DNA from: an uncultured Acetatifactor sp.
GTDB taxonomy: Bacteria > Bacillota > Clostridia > Lachnospirales > Lachnospiraceae
Reading direction: 5' to 3'
NCBI GenBank assembly: GCA_910585665.1
Contig: CAJUFI010000010.1
Coordinates: 19,743 to 83,742 of the forward strand
DNA length: 64,000 bases
In this document: positions 48,174 through 58,092 of the stretch, piece by piece
Layout of the letters: every line of letters begins with the position of its first letter
How positions within the stretch are numbered: position 1 is the stretch's first letter
Translations under genes and position numbers: made by a program
Notes under the pieces: generated by a model
The model's database searches: none
Told to the model about the DNA's origin: nothing
Seen by the model: the letters and a program-made list of their open reading frames with translations, nothing else

Positions 48174-49343
48174 TCAATAGAAGACATGGCCGCCGATGTT
48201 GATGCCGGTCAGACCCTCGATGGGCGTGCGGAAATAGACGCAGTTCCCCACGTTGCTGATGCCTGACATGGCGGCGTCAGCCGCCCGGTAGCAGCTGTCC
48301 GTGGCCTTGTCCGTGGCAAGCGCCAAATCCAGCCGCCCGCTGGCCACCGGCGAAAACTGGCCGCTCTGATAGATGACGCCTACCACTGTGTCTGGGTACT
48401 TGGAGCTGAGCACCCGGTTGATGACCACGCTCCCCACGGCCACCTGCCCTTCATAGGGCTCTCCGCCGGCCTCGCAGTAGATAAGGTTGGCCAGAAGGCG
48501 TCTGTCCCCCTCCGCGAAGCTCACCTCCGAGATGTCCCGCCAGGTGCCGTTGGCCGCCGCCTGGGACATGGCGATTTCCTCCGCCAGCTTCTTTTTCAGG
48601 TACTCCAGGTCCTCTTCTTTTTTCTTGATCTCCTCTTCATAGGCCAATGCCTTTCGCTCCGCGTCTGATATCTGGCTGGCATATTTATTGATGGAGCTGG
48701 ACGCCTGTTCAATCAGGCCGGAGACTTTGTCCTTCTCCGCCTGAGCCTGGGCGATCAGGCCCTCCAGTTCCGTCTTCTCCGCCTGCAGCCTGGCCTCCTG
48801 CTCCTCTATCAGAATCCGGTTGTTCACATAGGTCTCCAGCATCTTCTGGTCATAGGCCACTACCTTCTCGATGCGGTCCGCCTGGTTCAGGAGCTCCGAC
48901 AGGCTGCCAGAGGACAGAAGGGCTGCCAGATAGCTGTCCTCCTGCTGCTCATACATCAGCCGGACCATGGTCACCATGCTGGCATACTGCCACTCCTCCG
49001 TGGCCCTGGCCTCGTCCAGCGCCGCCTGGGTGTCCACGATTGCCTGCTCTTTCTCATGGATCCGGGCATCCAGTTCCTCCAGATTGGCCACCACCGTATT
49101 CATCTGCGAATTCAAGTAGGCCAGCTCCTTTTCCAGGCTGTCCCGCTTGTCTTCCAGGTTGTCCAGGTTCTCCTGGGTCTTGTCCAGCTCGTCCTGGAGA
49201 TTGTTCTTTTCCCGCTCCGTCCGGTCGATCTCCTCCCGGGTGCCGGAGGACGCGGAAGCCACTATGGGCCCGGCTTCCGGCTTGAATGCTGCCGCCAGAA
49301 GAACCGCAGCCATGAGAAACGCTGTCTTCTTCCAAATCTTCAA
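48174..49343 (-). CDS. Secreted coiled-coil cell-wall hydrolase (SleB/CwlJ-like)
   Basis: A signal peptide (MKIWKKTAFLMAAVLLAAAF when the TTG is read as Met) is followed by a coiled coil over residues 40-255, rich in Glu, Gln and Leu, of the kind found in PcsB/EnvC-like hydrolase activators. The C-terminal 120 residues are a Hydrolase_2 domain: LLANLIYCEAGGEPYEGQVA with the catalytic Glu, VVINRVLSSKYPDTVVGVIY, GQFSPVASG and GNCVYFRTP. These enzymes cut cortex or wall peptidoglycan. The TTG at 49343 with AAAGGCGG upstream gives a clean signal peptide; a longer frame begins at another TTG (49367). Fusion of a PcsB-type coil to a SleB-type domain is common in clostridia. Confidence 0.88.
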   Translation of the reverse strand: MKIWKKTAFLMAAVLLAAAFKPEAGPIVASASSGTREEIDRTEREKNNLQDELDKTQENLDNLEDKRDSLEKELAYLNSQMNTVVANLEELDARIHEKEQAIVDTQAALDEARATEEWQYASMVTMVRLMYEQQEDSYLAALLSSGSLSELLNQADRIEKVVAYDQKMLETYVNNRILIEEQEARLQAEKTELEGLIAQAQAEKDKVSGLIEQASSSINKYASQISDAERKALAYEEEIKKKEEDLEYLKKKLAEEIAMSQAAANGTWRDISEVSFAEGDRRLLANLIYCEAGGEPYEGQVAVGSVVINRVLSSKYPDTVVGVIYQSGQFSPVASGRLDLALATDKATDSCYRAADAAMSGISNVGNCVYFRTPIEGLTGINIGGHVFY

Positions 49344-49446
49344 ATCACACCGCCTTTCACAGTGCAAAGCCCTACGCTTTCCTGCCCGTCAGCCGTCCCA
49401 TCCAGAACGAAATCCCGGGAAAAGAAGCACTGGATTTCATCCGCTT

Positions 49447-50076
49447 TTACTTCGTGCCGAAAATACGGTCCCCGGCATCGCCCAGGCCGGGGACGATATA
49501 GCCGTGGTCGTTCAGCCTCTCGTCCAGCACGCCCACATATAAGTCCACGTCCGGATGGGCTTCTTTCATGGCCGCCACTCCTTCCGGAGCCGCGATGATG
49601 CACATGAAATGAATGTTCTTGCAGCCTTTTTCTTTCAGCATCCGGATGGCCGCCGCGGAGGATCCTCCGGTAGCCAGCATGGGATCTACCACGAACACTT
49701 CCCTGTCGGCGCAATCCGCGGGAAGCTTGCAGTAATATTCCACAGGCTTCAGGGTCTCGGGATCTCTGTAGAGGCCGATATGCCCCACTTTCGCGGCGGG
49801 AATCAGCGTCAGCATGCCGTCCACCATCCCTAAGCCCGCGCGGAGGATGGGGACGATGGCCATCTTCTTACCGCTGAGTTCCTTGGCTGTGGTCTGGCAG
49901 ATGGGCGTCTCGATGGCCACGTCCACCAGCTTCAGTTCTCTGGTGGCCTCATAGCAGATCAGCATGGCAATCTCGCCGATGGTCTGGCGGAAATCCTTGG
50001 TGCCGGTCTCTTTTCTGCGGATGAGGCCGATTTTGTGCTGTATCAGAGGGTGATCCATAATGAATACGTTTGCCAT
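49447..50076 (-). CDS. upp: Uracil phosphoribosyltransferase
   Basis: Upp salvages uracil to UMP with PRPP. The 209 residues match the family throughout: [49 protein letters not shown] and the PRPP loop [17 protein letters not shown], with [17 protein letters not shown] at the end binding uracil. AGGAG precedes the ATG. It is 29 bp behind rpiB. Confidence 0.98.
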   Translation of the reverse strand: MANVFIMDHPLIQHKIGLIRRKETGTKDFRQTIGEIAMLICYEATRELKLVDVAIETPICQTTAKELSGKKMAIVPILRAGLGMVDGMLTLIPAAKVGHIGLYRDPETLKPVEYYCKLPADCADREVFVVDPMLATGGSSAAAIRMLKEKGCKNIHFMCIIAAPEGVAAMKEAHPDVDLYVGVLDERLNDHGYIVPGLGDAGDRIFGTK

Positions 50077-50105
50077 ATTTTTTCTCCTGTTTGTAGTTCC
50101 GCAAC

Positions 50106-50537
50106 TTATAGTTTCTCTATCAAATCCACCCTTTTCTGATGGCGGGCTTCGCCGGAGAAGGGAGTGTCCAAAAAGGCGTCCACGATTTCCAGGGCCAGGT
50201 TCTCACCGACGATGCCGCCTCCCAGGGCCAGCATGTTGGCGTCGTTGTGCTGTCTGGTCAGCTTGGCAGTGAGGCTGTCCGCGCACAGGGCGCAGCGGAC
50301 GCCGGGATGCTTGTTGGCGGCGATGCTGATGCCGATGCCGGTGGTGCAGATGACGATGCCTTTCTCGCACCTTCCCTCAGCCACTGCCCTGGCCACCGCA
50401 TGGCCATATACGGGATAGTCGCAGCTCTCCTGGCTGTGGCATCCCATGTCCTCATAGGGGATATGCGCCTCCTCCAGATGCCGCATCACTCTCTGCTTCA
50501 GCGCATAACCGCCGTGGTCGCTTCCAATCGCTATCAT
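50106..50537 (-). CDS. rpiB: Ribose-5-phosphate isomerase B
   Basis: RpiB interconverts ribose-5-phosphate and ribulose-5-phosphate. The 143 residues contain [30 protein letters not shown], the active-site Cys in [15 protein letters not shown] (usual CGTGIG has become CTTGIG), and [17 protein letters not shown]. The ATG at 50537 is chosen because it begins the first beta strand and GGAGG lies upstream. An ATG at 50570 overlapping the tsaC stop is an alternative. Confidence 0.95.
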   Translation of the reverse strand: MIAIGSDHGGYALKQRVMRHLEEAHIPYEDMGCHSQESCDYPVYGHAVARAVAEGRCEKGIVICTTGIGISIAANKHPGVRCALCADSLTAKLTRQHNDANMLALGGGIVGENLALEIVDAFLDTPFSGEARHQKRVDLIEKL

Positions 50538-50566
50538 GTTGATGTCTCCCTCCTCTTGTCCTCTTG

Positions 50567-51715
50567 TCATTTTATCGTTCTGCCGTCACTTTCATTATGG
50601 TGATTCGTTTTCGATGATTCCCTTGCATTGATGCATGTACCGTTTTCATCAGCGGGCAGCCTGACAATCCTGTGCCCTGCCGCTTTCAGCAGACGGTTCA
50701 TGATGGCCTGTCCCAGACCTTTGGACGGGAAGCTCTCGGAGTAGATGCTCTCCACCTTCTCCTCGTCAAGCTCCCGGAGGACGGAGAACAGGTTCCTGGC
50801 GATGTCCTCTTCCGCTTCGCGGTTCCCTATACATTTTACCACATCTGCCTGGTATTGTTCAAGTACTTCTGTGGTGCCGATGACGCCTGTTTTCTCTCCT
50901 TTTCCGCGGTCTTCCTCCACCTGGCGGTTGATGTAGGCGATCACCTGCTCCGGCGGCCCCTCCACAATCACCAGGCGGCCCCGGGGCGCGTAGTGGCGGT
51001 ACTTCATGCCGGGCGCTTTGGGGGCCTGGCCGCTGTCCGGCTTTATGATTGTGACATCTATGTCAGTTTTTTCCAGGATGCCGTCCAGCATCTCCCGGGT
51101 GACGTATCCCGGGCGCAGGATGCGGGGCGGTTCCACGGTCAGGTCAATGATGGTGGATTCTAGTCCTATCCCCACCTCCCCGCCGTCGATGATCATGTCG
51201 ATCCGGCCGTCCATATCCTCGGCCACATACCGGGCCAGGGTGGGGCTGGGGCGGCCGGAGGCGTTGGCGCTGGGGGCGGCGATGTAGCCCCCGCTGTACT
51301 CTATCAGCTTCCTCGCCACGGGGTGGGAGGGAAAGCGTACCGCCACGGTGTCCAGCCCGCCCGTGGTCTCCCGGGGGACTGCCCGGGATTTGGGCAGTAT
51401 CATGGTCAGGGGGCCGGGCCAAAATGCGTCCGCTATCCTGACGGCGGATTCCGGCAGGCGGCTTACGATTCTGCGGATATCCTCAAAGCGGCAGATATGG
51501 ACAATCAGGGGATTATCCGAGGGCCTGCCCTTGGCGGCGTAGATTTTCCGGGAAGAGTCCGGATTCAGGGCATCTCCGCCCAGGCCGTATACAGTCTCCG
51601 TGGGGAAAGCCACCAGGCCGCCTTTTTTGATGATTTCCGCGGCTTCACGCAAATATGCCTCATCTTCGCATGTGAACGCCCCGCCTTTCCCTATCTGAAC
51701 GAGCTTCGTCTCCAT
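50567..51715 (-). CDS. tsaC: L-threonylcarbamoyladenylate synthase (Sua5/YwlC type)
   Basis: This enzyme makes threonylcarbamoyl-AMP for the t6A tRNA modification. The 382 residues have the YrdC domain first (GGLVAFPTETVYGLGGDALN, AKGRPSDNPLIVHI, FPSHPVARKLI and SANASGRPSPT) and then the Sua5 C-terminal domain (SGQAPKAPGMKYRHYAPRG, later SKGLGQAIMNRLLKAAG). It is thus the long Sua5/YwlC form. The ATG at 51715 with GGAGG is preferred to a frame start at 51808. It leads the tsaC-rpiB-upp group. Confidence 0.95.
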   Translation of the reverse strand: METKLVQIGKGGAFTCEDEAYLREAAEIIKKGGLVAFPTETVYGLGGDALNPDSSRKIYAAKGRPSDNPLIVHICRFEDIRRIVSRLPESAVRIADAFWPGPLTMILPKSRAVPRETTGGLDTVAVRFPSHPVARKLIEYSGGYIAAPSANASGRPSPTLARYVAEDMDGRIDMIIDGGEVGIGLESTIIDLTVEPPRILRPGYVTREMLDGILEKTDIDVTIIKPDSGQAPKAPGMKYRHYAPRGRLVIVEGPPEQVIAYINRQVEEDRGKGEKTGVIGTTEVLEQYQADVVKCIGNREAEEDIARNLFSVLRELDEEKVESIYSESFPSKGLGQAIMNRLLKAAGHRIVRLPADENGTCINARESSKTNHHNESDGRTIK

Positions 51716-51782
51716 TGGTTCCCCCTCCCCTAACTGTGCATATCCTCTCGGCATCTCCGGACCATATATCACTCTGCTTTCC

Positions 51783-51872
51783 GGAGCTCCTTTGAACCGG
51801 TTCCCCACTTTTCCAGGCGCCGTCCTGCCCTAATGCCTGCTTCTGCTTCCTGAGATTCCGAGAGCCTATTAT
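51783..51872 (-). repeat. Single unit of the intergenic repeat family
   Basis: Shares CTTTTCCAGG, CCGTCC, a TTCTGCTTCC stretch and ATTCCGAGAGCCTATTAT with the units at 20961-21116. It starts 15 bp behind the stop codon of the preceding minus-strand gene, as at the other site. Confidence 0.7.
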
Positions 51873-51887
51873 GTGTGCTGCCCCTTT

Positions 51888-53597
51888 TCATGCTTCCCTT
51901 TCCCCGCATCCAATCAGGCATTTCTTTCCTTCAAAGGCAAAGCCGTATTTCCTGATATTCTCCGCAGGGATGCCGGATGCCAGCAGCTCCGCTTCATACT
52001 GCTTTTCCTCTATCTGGGCGAGGGCCCCGGCCACCGTGTCCTCCAGAGTCTTTTCCCCGTCATCTCTGTCAAAGACCTTGAATTCGAACAGGAACGCCTT
52101 TTCTCCTTTGACAAAAGGCTCTATGATGACATCGTATCTGCCGTATCCGCTCTCGCGGTTGGACTTTACTTTATAGTTGTCCGCCAGGTCTACCACCAGG
52201 CCAAGCACGAAGCCATGGTAGAATCGCTCCGGCTCTGCCTCCTCTGACGGCTTCTTCCCGCTGTCGAAAGAGCTGAAGGTGTTCAGCGCCACCTTGTTCA
52301 TAAAAGTGTTCATCCGCTTCACGTCGTCCCGCAGCAGGGCTTTGATGAACTCATTGTACTCTGCCGCCGTGCTCTCGAACCATCCCTGCACCATTCTGGC
52401 GAACATGCTCTCGATTTCCATATTCGTCAGCCGCAGGGTGTAGCATTTCTTCAAGAGCCTCCCGCGCCTCCTCACGTTTTCCACCCGCAGATATCCCGTG
52501 GCAAGGAGCAGGCTCCAGACAGCGTTCTCATTCCGGGCGAGCTGATTGAAGACAATCTGTTCGTCAATCTCTGTGTCAAAGCTTCCCCCTTGCAACAGCT
52601 GCTCCATGGTCTGCTTCATGTCCGCCGACCCCTGCTTTATCAGGGAATTCACAAGCCCATTCCCGCTGCTGTCCGCCCAGTAGGCGCTGTATTCTCCATT
52701 TTTGTCCAAAAAATTGATAATAGACCAGGGATTGTAGATATCCCTGACGCTTCCGAAGGTAAAGCCGTCATACCATTCCTTTACCCCCTGCTTCTCTGTC
52801 CCCAGCCCCACACTGTCCAGTGCCCGGAAGACTTCTTCCTCCGTAAAGCCAAAGCTGGTGGCATATTTTTCAGAAGTCGTGGTCACCACCTGCAGGTTAT
52901 TCAAATCCGAGAAAATGGATTCCTTGGAAATCCGTGTGATTCCGGTAATCAATCCCCGCAGCAGATAAGGATTCGTCTTGAACGTAGCATTGAAGAAGCT
53001 CCTGAAAAAGCTCACAGCCTCATCCCAGTAACCGGACAGCCAGGCCTCCTGCATGGGAGTGTCGTACTCGTCAAGGAGGATGATTACCTTTCTGCCATAA
53101 TAGCGGCTCAAATAAAATGACAGGTTATTGACCGCGTCCGCTGCCACTTTTCTGTCCATGCCCGGCTTTACGCTGTTAAAGTATTCCTTTTCGTTTTTGT
53201 TTAAATGGTCTCCTTCCAACAGAAAGAAGTTCTTCTGGTAAGCCTGGAACAGGATGGTGGATATGGCATATTCCATATCCTCATAGTCCGTCGCCTTAAT
53301 CTTCGCAAGGCTGAGAAAGATTACAGGCCAGGTTCCCTGCAGTTCCCGGAAGCGCTCTTCCTTCCATATGGAAAGGCCCTCGAAGAGATCCGCCCTGTCG
53401 GCATACTGGTTCGAGAAAAAGCATTCCGTCATGCTCAGGTTCAAAGTCTTGCCAAAACGGCGGGGACGGGTAATCAGCGTCACGCTGTCCTCGTTGTCCC
53501 ACCACTGTCTGATGAAATCCGTCTTGTCCACATAGAAAATATTCCTGGTTCTGACCGTTTCAAAGCTCTGCAGGCCGATTGCCACTTTTCCTGTCAT
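51888..53597 (-). CDS. AAA-ATPase-like protein with PD-(D/E)XK domain (DUF1703 type)
   Basis: This 569-residue protein belongs to the AAA-ATPase_like plus PDDEXK_9 family, abundant and often multicopy in gut bacteria, with unknown role. The N terminus has [20 protein letters not shown], and the altered P loop [14 protein letters not shown] at about residue 46 is typical. Walker B is [14 protein letters not shown]. The C-terminal nuclease-like core reads [10 protein letters not shown], then [10 protein letters not shown]. The ATG at 53597 has GAGGAGG upstream. It precedes tsaC after 172 bp containing a repeat. Confidence 0.9.
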   Translation of the reverse strand: MTGKVAIGLQSFETVRTRNIFYVDKTDFIRQWWDNEDSVTLITRPRRFGKTLNLSMTECFFSNQYADRADLFEGLSIWKEERFRELQGTWPVIFLSLAKIKATDYEDMEYAISTILFQAYQKNFFLLEGDHLNKNEKEYFNSVKPGMDRKVAADAVNNLSFYLSRYYGRKVIILLDEYDTPMQEAWLSGYWDEAVSFFRSFFNATFKTNPYLLRGLITGITRISKESIFSDLNNLQVVTTTSEKYATSFGFTEEEVFRALDSVGLGTEKQGVKEWYDGFTFGSVRDIYNPWSIINFLDKNGEYSAYWADSSGNGLVNSLIKQGSADMKQTMEQLLQGGSFDTEIDEQIVFNQLARNENAVWSLLLATGYLRVENVRRRGRLLKKCYTLRLTNMEIESMFARMVQGWFESTAAEYNEFIKALLRDDVKRMNTFMNKVALNTFSSFDSGKKPSEEAEPERFYHGFVLGLVVDLADNYKVKSNRESGYGRYDVIIEPFVKGEKAFLFEFKVFDRDDGEKTLEDTVAGALAQIEEKQYEAELLASGIPAENIRKYGFAFEGKKCLIGCGEREA

Positions 53598-53747
53598 ATC
53601 TCTCCTCCTCAATCCCTGCGGTTTTGATTTCTTTGCGCAAGACACTTCTGCCATGTCACAGAACAAGTATATATTATATCGGCGTGCGCCCTATTGTCAA
53701 CAATCATGGCCCAAAAGATTCCCGTCCCCCCTGGCATCGGAATGCTT

Positions 53748-54228
53748 TCAGTCTTCATATTCCTGCAGCTTATAAGATAATAGCCTGACGCCAATATCAA
53801 AGAGCTTATAAATAATGTTTTCTACATACCAAATCACATCTGTAGTTTTCCTTTCACGGTTTTGCGGTTAATAGATATGCTCAGCATAATCTGTTCGGTT
53901 GTGTCCGCCAGTAAAGAAATCCCCTCAATCCCATTCTTATAAAATAAATCGACGCCTATCTGTTCTCTCAGAGCCATTTTTTAGACACCATATCGTAGAA
54001 TTGACCCTCGGTTATTTTCTCGCACTGCCAATCATACATACCATCATCCCCTATGGGCAGATACTCCGTTTGGCCTTGCGGATTATATATATCCCATCCG
54101 ATTTGTTTCATCATTTTTAATAAATCAATTATACTGTCTGAACTGCTACTGCAGTCTAAAATGATTGACGTTTCCAAAACAGAAAGACCGCAACGGCGAA
54201 AAGAGGGCTCCGCCGACAACGTATCCAT
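53748..54228 (-). pseudogene. Frameshifted small gene of unknown function
   Basis: Three consecutive frames join into one coherent product of about 160 residues. Frame 1 (54228-53968) ends WDIYNPQGQTEYLPIGDDG, DWQCEKITEGQFYDMVSKK. The next frame starts at a run of six A with MALREQIGVDLFYKNGIEGI and SISINRKTVKGKLQ. The third gives DVIWYVENIIYKLFDIGVRL and YKLQEYED before TGA. The two shifts make it a probable pseudogene. Short composition-matched proteins like this often serve as immunity proteins, but nothing proves it. It is AT-rich. Confidence 0.6.
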
Positions 54229-54252
54229 GTATACCCCATGACTATCCTCCCG

Positions 54253-55992
54253 CTACTTCCTCTTCTTCAGCCCTTTTTCCCTGGTCAGGGCCAGGGCTGC
54301 CGCCAGCGACGCGGCCAATGCCAGCGCCACAAAAACTGCCGCCATGGCCGCCGCCATGAACAGCGTATGGGCCTCCAGCGGAATCTCCACCCTCACCGAC
54401 TCCATCAGCCGGGCCGTCACCCGCTTCCAGGCCAGCCCGCCGCAGATCCCGCCCAGGACAGCGCCCGGGACCAGGATGCAGGCAGCGCTCCCAACGATTT
54501 GCCAGACCCTTTCCCGCCTGCGGGCGCCAAGGGAATTCATAAGGCCCGCCGTCCGCCCCTGCTGCAAAGGGAACAGGATCAGGAACAGGGCCAGGACTGC
54601 CCCGGCCGCGGCAATGCCAAGCTGTTCGAATTCTCCCTTCTTTCCGTTTTGAAGCAGCAGGGAATAGTACACTCCCGACTCGCCCAACAGCATCTCACAG
54701 GATACGGAAGACTTCGGCACAAAGATTGTGTTGGGCGTAAAGCCATACGGATCCTGGCTGTTCTGCCATGCGTCGCTCTGCCGGTACAGGCCCACGATCC
54801 GGTAGCCTTCCGTCTCCGTCAGGAAGCCTGCCCTCCTGGAGTACACCGCCGCGCCGGGAACGGAAGTGTTCTCCATGTTCTCCTGCTGCACCTTGATATT
54901 ATAGTCATAACCATAGTACCTCAGGTCAATCGTATCCCCTACCTCCAGGCTGTTGGCCTCCGCCAAGGACTGGGACAGGATGCAGACCCGGCTCCCGCCG
55001 CTCCGTTCCCGCTCCGTAAAGTCACGGCCTTCCACGATTCGGGCCTGCTCCCGGACAAACACCGCCTGATGCCCCAGCTTCTCCACCGCCAGCACCGGGA
55101 AGCCTTCTTCCGACGCAAGATAATCCTCCGCCCCGCCCTCCAGCTTTGCCATGGTAGGGACGCAGTAGTCCGGGATGTACGTTTCTGCCGGGACAAGCTC
55201 ACCCACGACCCTGCCCTCCAAATCCGGGAGCCGATCATACTCGCGTCTTTTATCCTGATAAACTTTAAACCCATTCCCCTCAGGGTCAGGGGCGGACGAG
55301 GGAAGGGCGCTATAGTCACAGACCGTCATAAAGCAGTCCATCTTCGCCGTAAACTCTTCCTCCCGCAGCCCTTTGCCGAACAGTTCCTCAAAGCTCTCCC
55401 GAAAACTCGGACTAAATAAATTCCTCTTCTCTATTCCCTGGACATCGGAATAGTCCATGCCGTAGACCAGGTAGTGCCCTCCCTCCTCCAGCTGCAGGGC
55501 TTCCAGCGCGTCCTCATCACAGACTGTAACCTTCAGCATGATGGTCTTCCCCTCCGGGGGCGCAAAGCCCTGCTCCAGGCCAATGGCCCGGTCTATGGTT
55601 CCTACGCAGAACCCTGAAAGGCTATATCGTATCTGCCCTTTCTCACCCGGATTGCCGTCCTTATCAACTTCATAATAAGTGCCGGAGTCCTCGTATGGTA
55701 TCGTCCCCACTTGGGCCAGCGTCACCTCAAGGACGGCGCAGCGATAAGGAATCCCGTCATTATAGCCCTGCAGGTACACCCCCTCCTCATGCCGGGAAAA
55801 ATTATCCGGCGCCATCTCCGGGATATAAGCAGAAAGCCTCCCTGTGTACGTTTCCCCCTTAACCAAATCGGGGCGGGTGCGAATCACCTCCGACACCCAC
55901 TCCTGATATTCTTCCGGTAATGATGAATGATGCATTCGACAGCTGCTGTACGTTGGCATCATTAAATACGAATGACATGGCAGAACCTCCAT
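54253..55992 (-). CDS. FtsX/MacB-type ABC permease, probably 5'-truncated
   Basis: The product (up to 579 residues) has a large extracytoplasmic domain followed by three membrane helices at the C terminus (LGIAAAGAVLALFLILFPL, QIVGSAACILVPGAVLGGIC and TLFMAAAMAAVFVALALAA), the FtsX plan. The N-terminal membrane helix expected before the outer domain is missing. Instead the frame begins with about 20 unrelated residues encoded by a short module that also occurs near 62.85 kb. No ATPase gene adjoins it. No good ribosome site is seen. It is therefore probably a broken gene, although the rest of the frame is intact. Confidence 0.6.
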   Translation of the reverse strand: MEVLPCHSYLMMPTYSSCRMHHSSLPEEYQEWVSEVIRTRPDLVKGETYTGRLSAYIPEMAPDNFSRHEEGVYLQGYNDGIPYRCAVLEVTLAQVGTIPYEDSGTYYEVDKDGNPGEKGQIRYSLSGFCVGTIDRAIGLEQGFAPPEGKTIMLKVTVCDEDALEALQLEEGGHYLVYGMDYSDVQGIEKRNLFSPSFRESFEELFGKGLREEEFTAKMDCFMTVCDYSALPSSAPDPEGNGFKVYQDKRREYDRLPDLEGRVVGELVPAETYIPDYCVPTMAKLEGGAEDYLASEEGFPVLAVEKLGHQAVFVREQARIVEGRDFTERERSGGSRVCILSQSLAEANSLEVGDTIDLRYYGYDYNIKVQQENMENTSVPGAAVYSRRAGFLTETEGYRIVGLYRQSDAWQNSQDPYGFTPNTIFVPKSSVSCEMLLGESGVYYSLLLQNGKKGEFEQLGIAAAGAVLALFLILFPLQQGRTAGLMNSLGARRRERVWQIVGSAACILVPGAVLGGICGGLAWKRVTARLMESVRVEIPLEAHTLFMAAAMAAVFVALALAASLAAALALTREKGLKKRK

Positions 55993-56022
55993 TGGTTGGC
56001 AGTCCTATTATACCAGAAAAAT
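55934..56022 (-). repeat. Promoter plus start-codon module, copy 1
   Basis: The minus strand has TATAAT, then ATGTCATT and a frame reading MSFVFNDANVQQLSN. The same layout (start MSFVLNDAS) is found at 62836-62930, about 75% identical over roughly 75 bp. It could be the left end of a lost insertion sequence. Confidence 0.45.
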
Positions 56023-56292
56023 AGCAGAATGTCCTGTTTTTGCAGCGATATTTGGGGACAAGACATATAAAAGCCTGCAATTGCTCGCCCAAAGAGCAAA
56101 TATCGCAAACATCTGTTATCTACTAACATTCATATGCTGTTCCATCGTCTTCCCAGAAAGCATCCGCTTACCATTTCCCTTTATCGCAGAAACGGTTTTA
56201 CAACAATAATCAGAAACATGCATGCTTTCTAAAAACTGGTTTTCTATATTCCAACGTCTCACATTTTGGGCATCACCACTAATAGAACTATC

Positions 56293-58092
56293 CTATATGT
56301 CTTTTCTGTAAAATTCAGCCTGCTTATCAAACATGACTGTATACAAACCACCCTTCCGATACAATGAAGCATGGGTGCCATATTCCGCTATGCCACCATT
56401 TGCAAATACAGCAATCCTATCTGCCAGCTGTACTGCCGAAAGTCTATGTGTAATGAATATCGTATATTTACCTTCAGTCATTCTGTCAAATTGCTGATAC
56501 ATTTCATATTCAGCATTGGGATCCAAGGCGGCTGTGGGTTCATCCAGCAGATAAATACTGCCTCCGTGGTAACAAGCCCTTGCAATGGCAATCTTTTGGC
56601 ACTCTCCACCGGACGGCACGATTGCATTTTCGTCAAACCACTTCTTTATCTGGGTGTTATATCCTTCAGGTAGTTTTTCCATAAAAGCAGCAACACCGCT
56701 GAAGCCACAAACATTGTCCAGCTTCTTTATATCCCAAGAATCCCCCAATATAATATTCTCCCCCAATGTAAGATAAAATTCCGCGCAATCCTGAAAGACA
56801 GGCGCAAACATGCGTTGATAGCTTTCATAATCGTATTCATTTATGTTAATCCCATTCAATAGTATCTCTCCTTCTGATGGACGATATAACCGCATCAGAA
56901 GTTTAATGAAGGTACTCTTCCCCGCGCCGTTTTCACCCACAATACACAGCTTTTCATTGCAACGCAGAACAAGGTTCAGATGGCTTATTGCATTTTGTCC
57001 GCTTCCATGGTAGCGGAAGGATACATTACGAAATTCAATAATTGAATTTTCACCACATTGCGGCATAAGCTTTCCTTGTGCGCATTGCCCCGTCGGCATT
57101 CGCAAAAACGCTCTGAGGTCATCGACCCTAAGAGAAATAGCTGACAAGGACACGTAGGAATCCATGACAACGCCCAAGGATGCAGAAAATCGACCTGCTG
57201 CCGACAAAAAAATAGCCATACTACCCACCTCAAGCCCTTCTTGGATGACTCTGTATATAAGGTATCCATACAAAATGGCAAGATAAAAGAAACGTAGTCC
57301 CGCTGCTTGAACAGCTGCTACATGTTGGTCAGAATTCATTTTTTTCCTATCCTGATTTATGCTGCGTTCAATGCCCATGAATTTTCCAATCAGCAGCTCC
57401 CCCATCTGAAACAACCGCAGTTCCTTCGCATAATCAAAGGAATCCAGCATCCATCCAAATCCCCACTGCCGACGTAGCTTATCCCAAATCCGATTATCCG
57501 TCTCATGATTCTTTTCGTTCAGGTGCTTTGTTACGACTGAATTCGTCAGAATAGTAATAATAGCCAAAACTATAATTAAAGGGTTCAGCATGGCGATAAT
57601 GGACGAGAGCAGAAAAACATTAAGCACTGCGCTCAACATCTGGGCAAACTGACGAATTACCGCCGTCTCGTCATTCAAGGATTTATCTGCCCGATTTTTC
57701 AAATCCTGGGTGTCCGGCAGTTCAAGGATTTCGTAATCTATCCTATTTATGAACCGATAAAAATCTTCCCAGTTTTTCTCATTAATTTCTTCAGCAAGCC
57801 TCATCAAAATCCCATCTGTGACATACTTTAGCAACCCGCGCAGCAACGGAATCATCAATAGGGCAGTAATTAAAAATAGCAGTTTACCACCTATCCTTAC
57901 GTAGACCAGTTCGTTGATTATTAAACCAGGCAATACTGTTTCAGCCAAAGGAAAGAGACTCTCTAGGATAGATACGGATATCCTTAGGAAAATATAAACT
58001 TTCCCATCTTTCTGCTCCCATATTCTGTCGAACATAAATTTTATATTACCTAATGTCTGTAAACTTCCTTGAAACCTTTTTAATTGCTTCAT
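56293..58092 (-). CDS. ABC exporter half-transporter (second of pair)
   Basis: This 599-residue protein is a membrane-ATPase fusion: six helices over residues 30-330, then a nucleotide-binding domain. Walker A is VGENGAGKSTFIKL near residue 385. The signature is VPSGGECQKIAIARA, with Pro in place of Leu. Walker B is IYLLDEPTAALDPNAEYEMY, and the H loop is FITHRLSA. The start overlaps the first exporter gene by an ATGA. It is AT-richer than most of the window. With its neighbour it should form a heterodimeric exporter, probably of a peptide given the adjacent peptide and regulator genes. After its stop the same frame stays open for 59 codons. Confidence 0.9.
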   Translation of the reverse strand: MKQLKRFQGSLQTLGNIKFMFDRIWEQKDGKVYIFLRISVSILESLFPLAETVLPGLIINELVYVRIGGKLLFLITALLMIPLLRGLLKYVTDGILMRLAEEINEKNWEDFYRFINRIDYEILELPDTQDLKNRADKSLNDETAVIRQFAQMLSAVLNVFLLSSIIAMLNPLIIVLAIITILTNSVVTKHLNEKNHETDNRIWDKLRRQWGFGWMLDSFDYAKELRLFQMGELLIGKFMGIERSINQDRKKMNSDQHVAAVQAAGLRFFYLAILYGYLIYRVIQEGLEVGSMAIFLSAAGRFSASLGVVMDSYVSLSAISLRVDDLRAFLRMPTGQCAQGKLMPQCGENSIIEFRNVSFRYHGSGQNAISHLNLVLRCNEKLCIVGENGAGKSTFIKLLMRLYRPSEGEILLNGININEYDYESYQRMFAPVFQDCAEFYLTLGENIILGDSWDIKKLDNVCGFSGVAAFMEKLPEGYNTQIKKWFDENAIVPSGGECQKIAIARACYHGGSIYLLDEPTAALDPNAEYEMYQQFDRMTEGKYTIFITHRLSAVQLADRIAVFANGGIAEYGTHASLYRKGGLYTVMFDKQAEFYRKDI

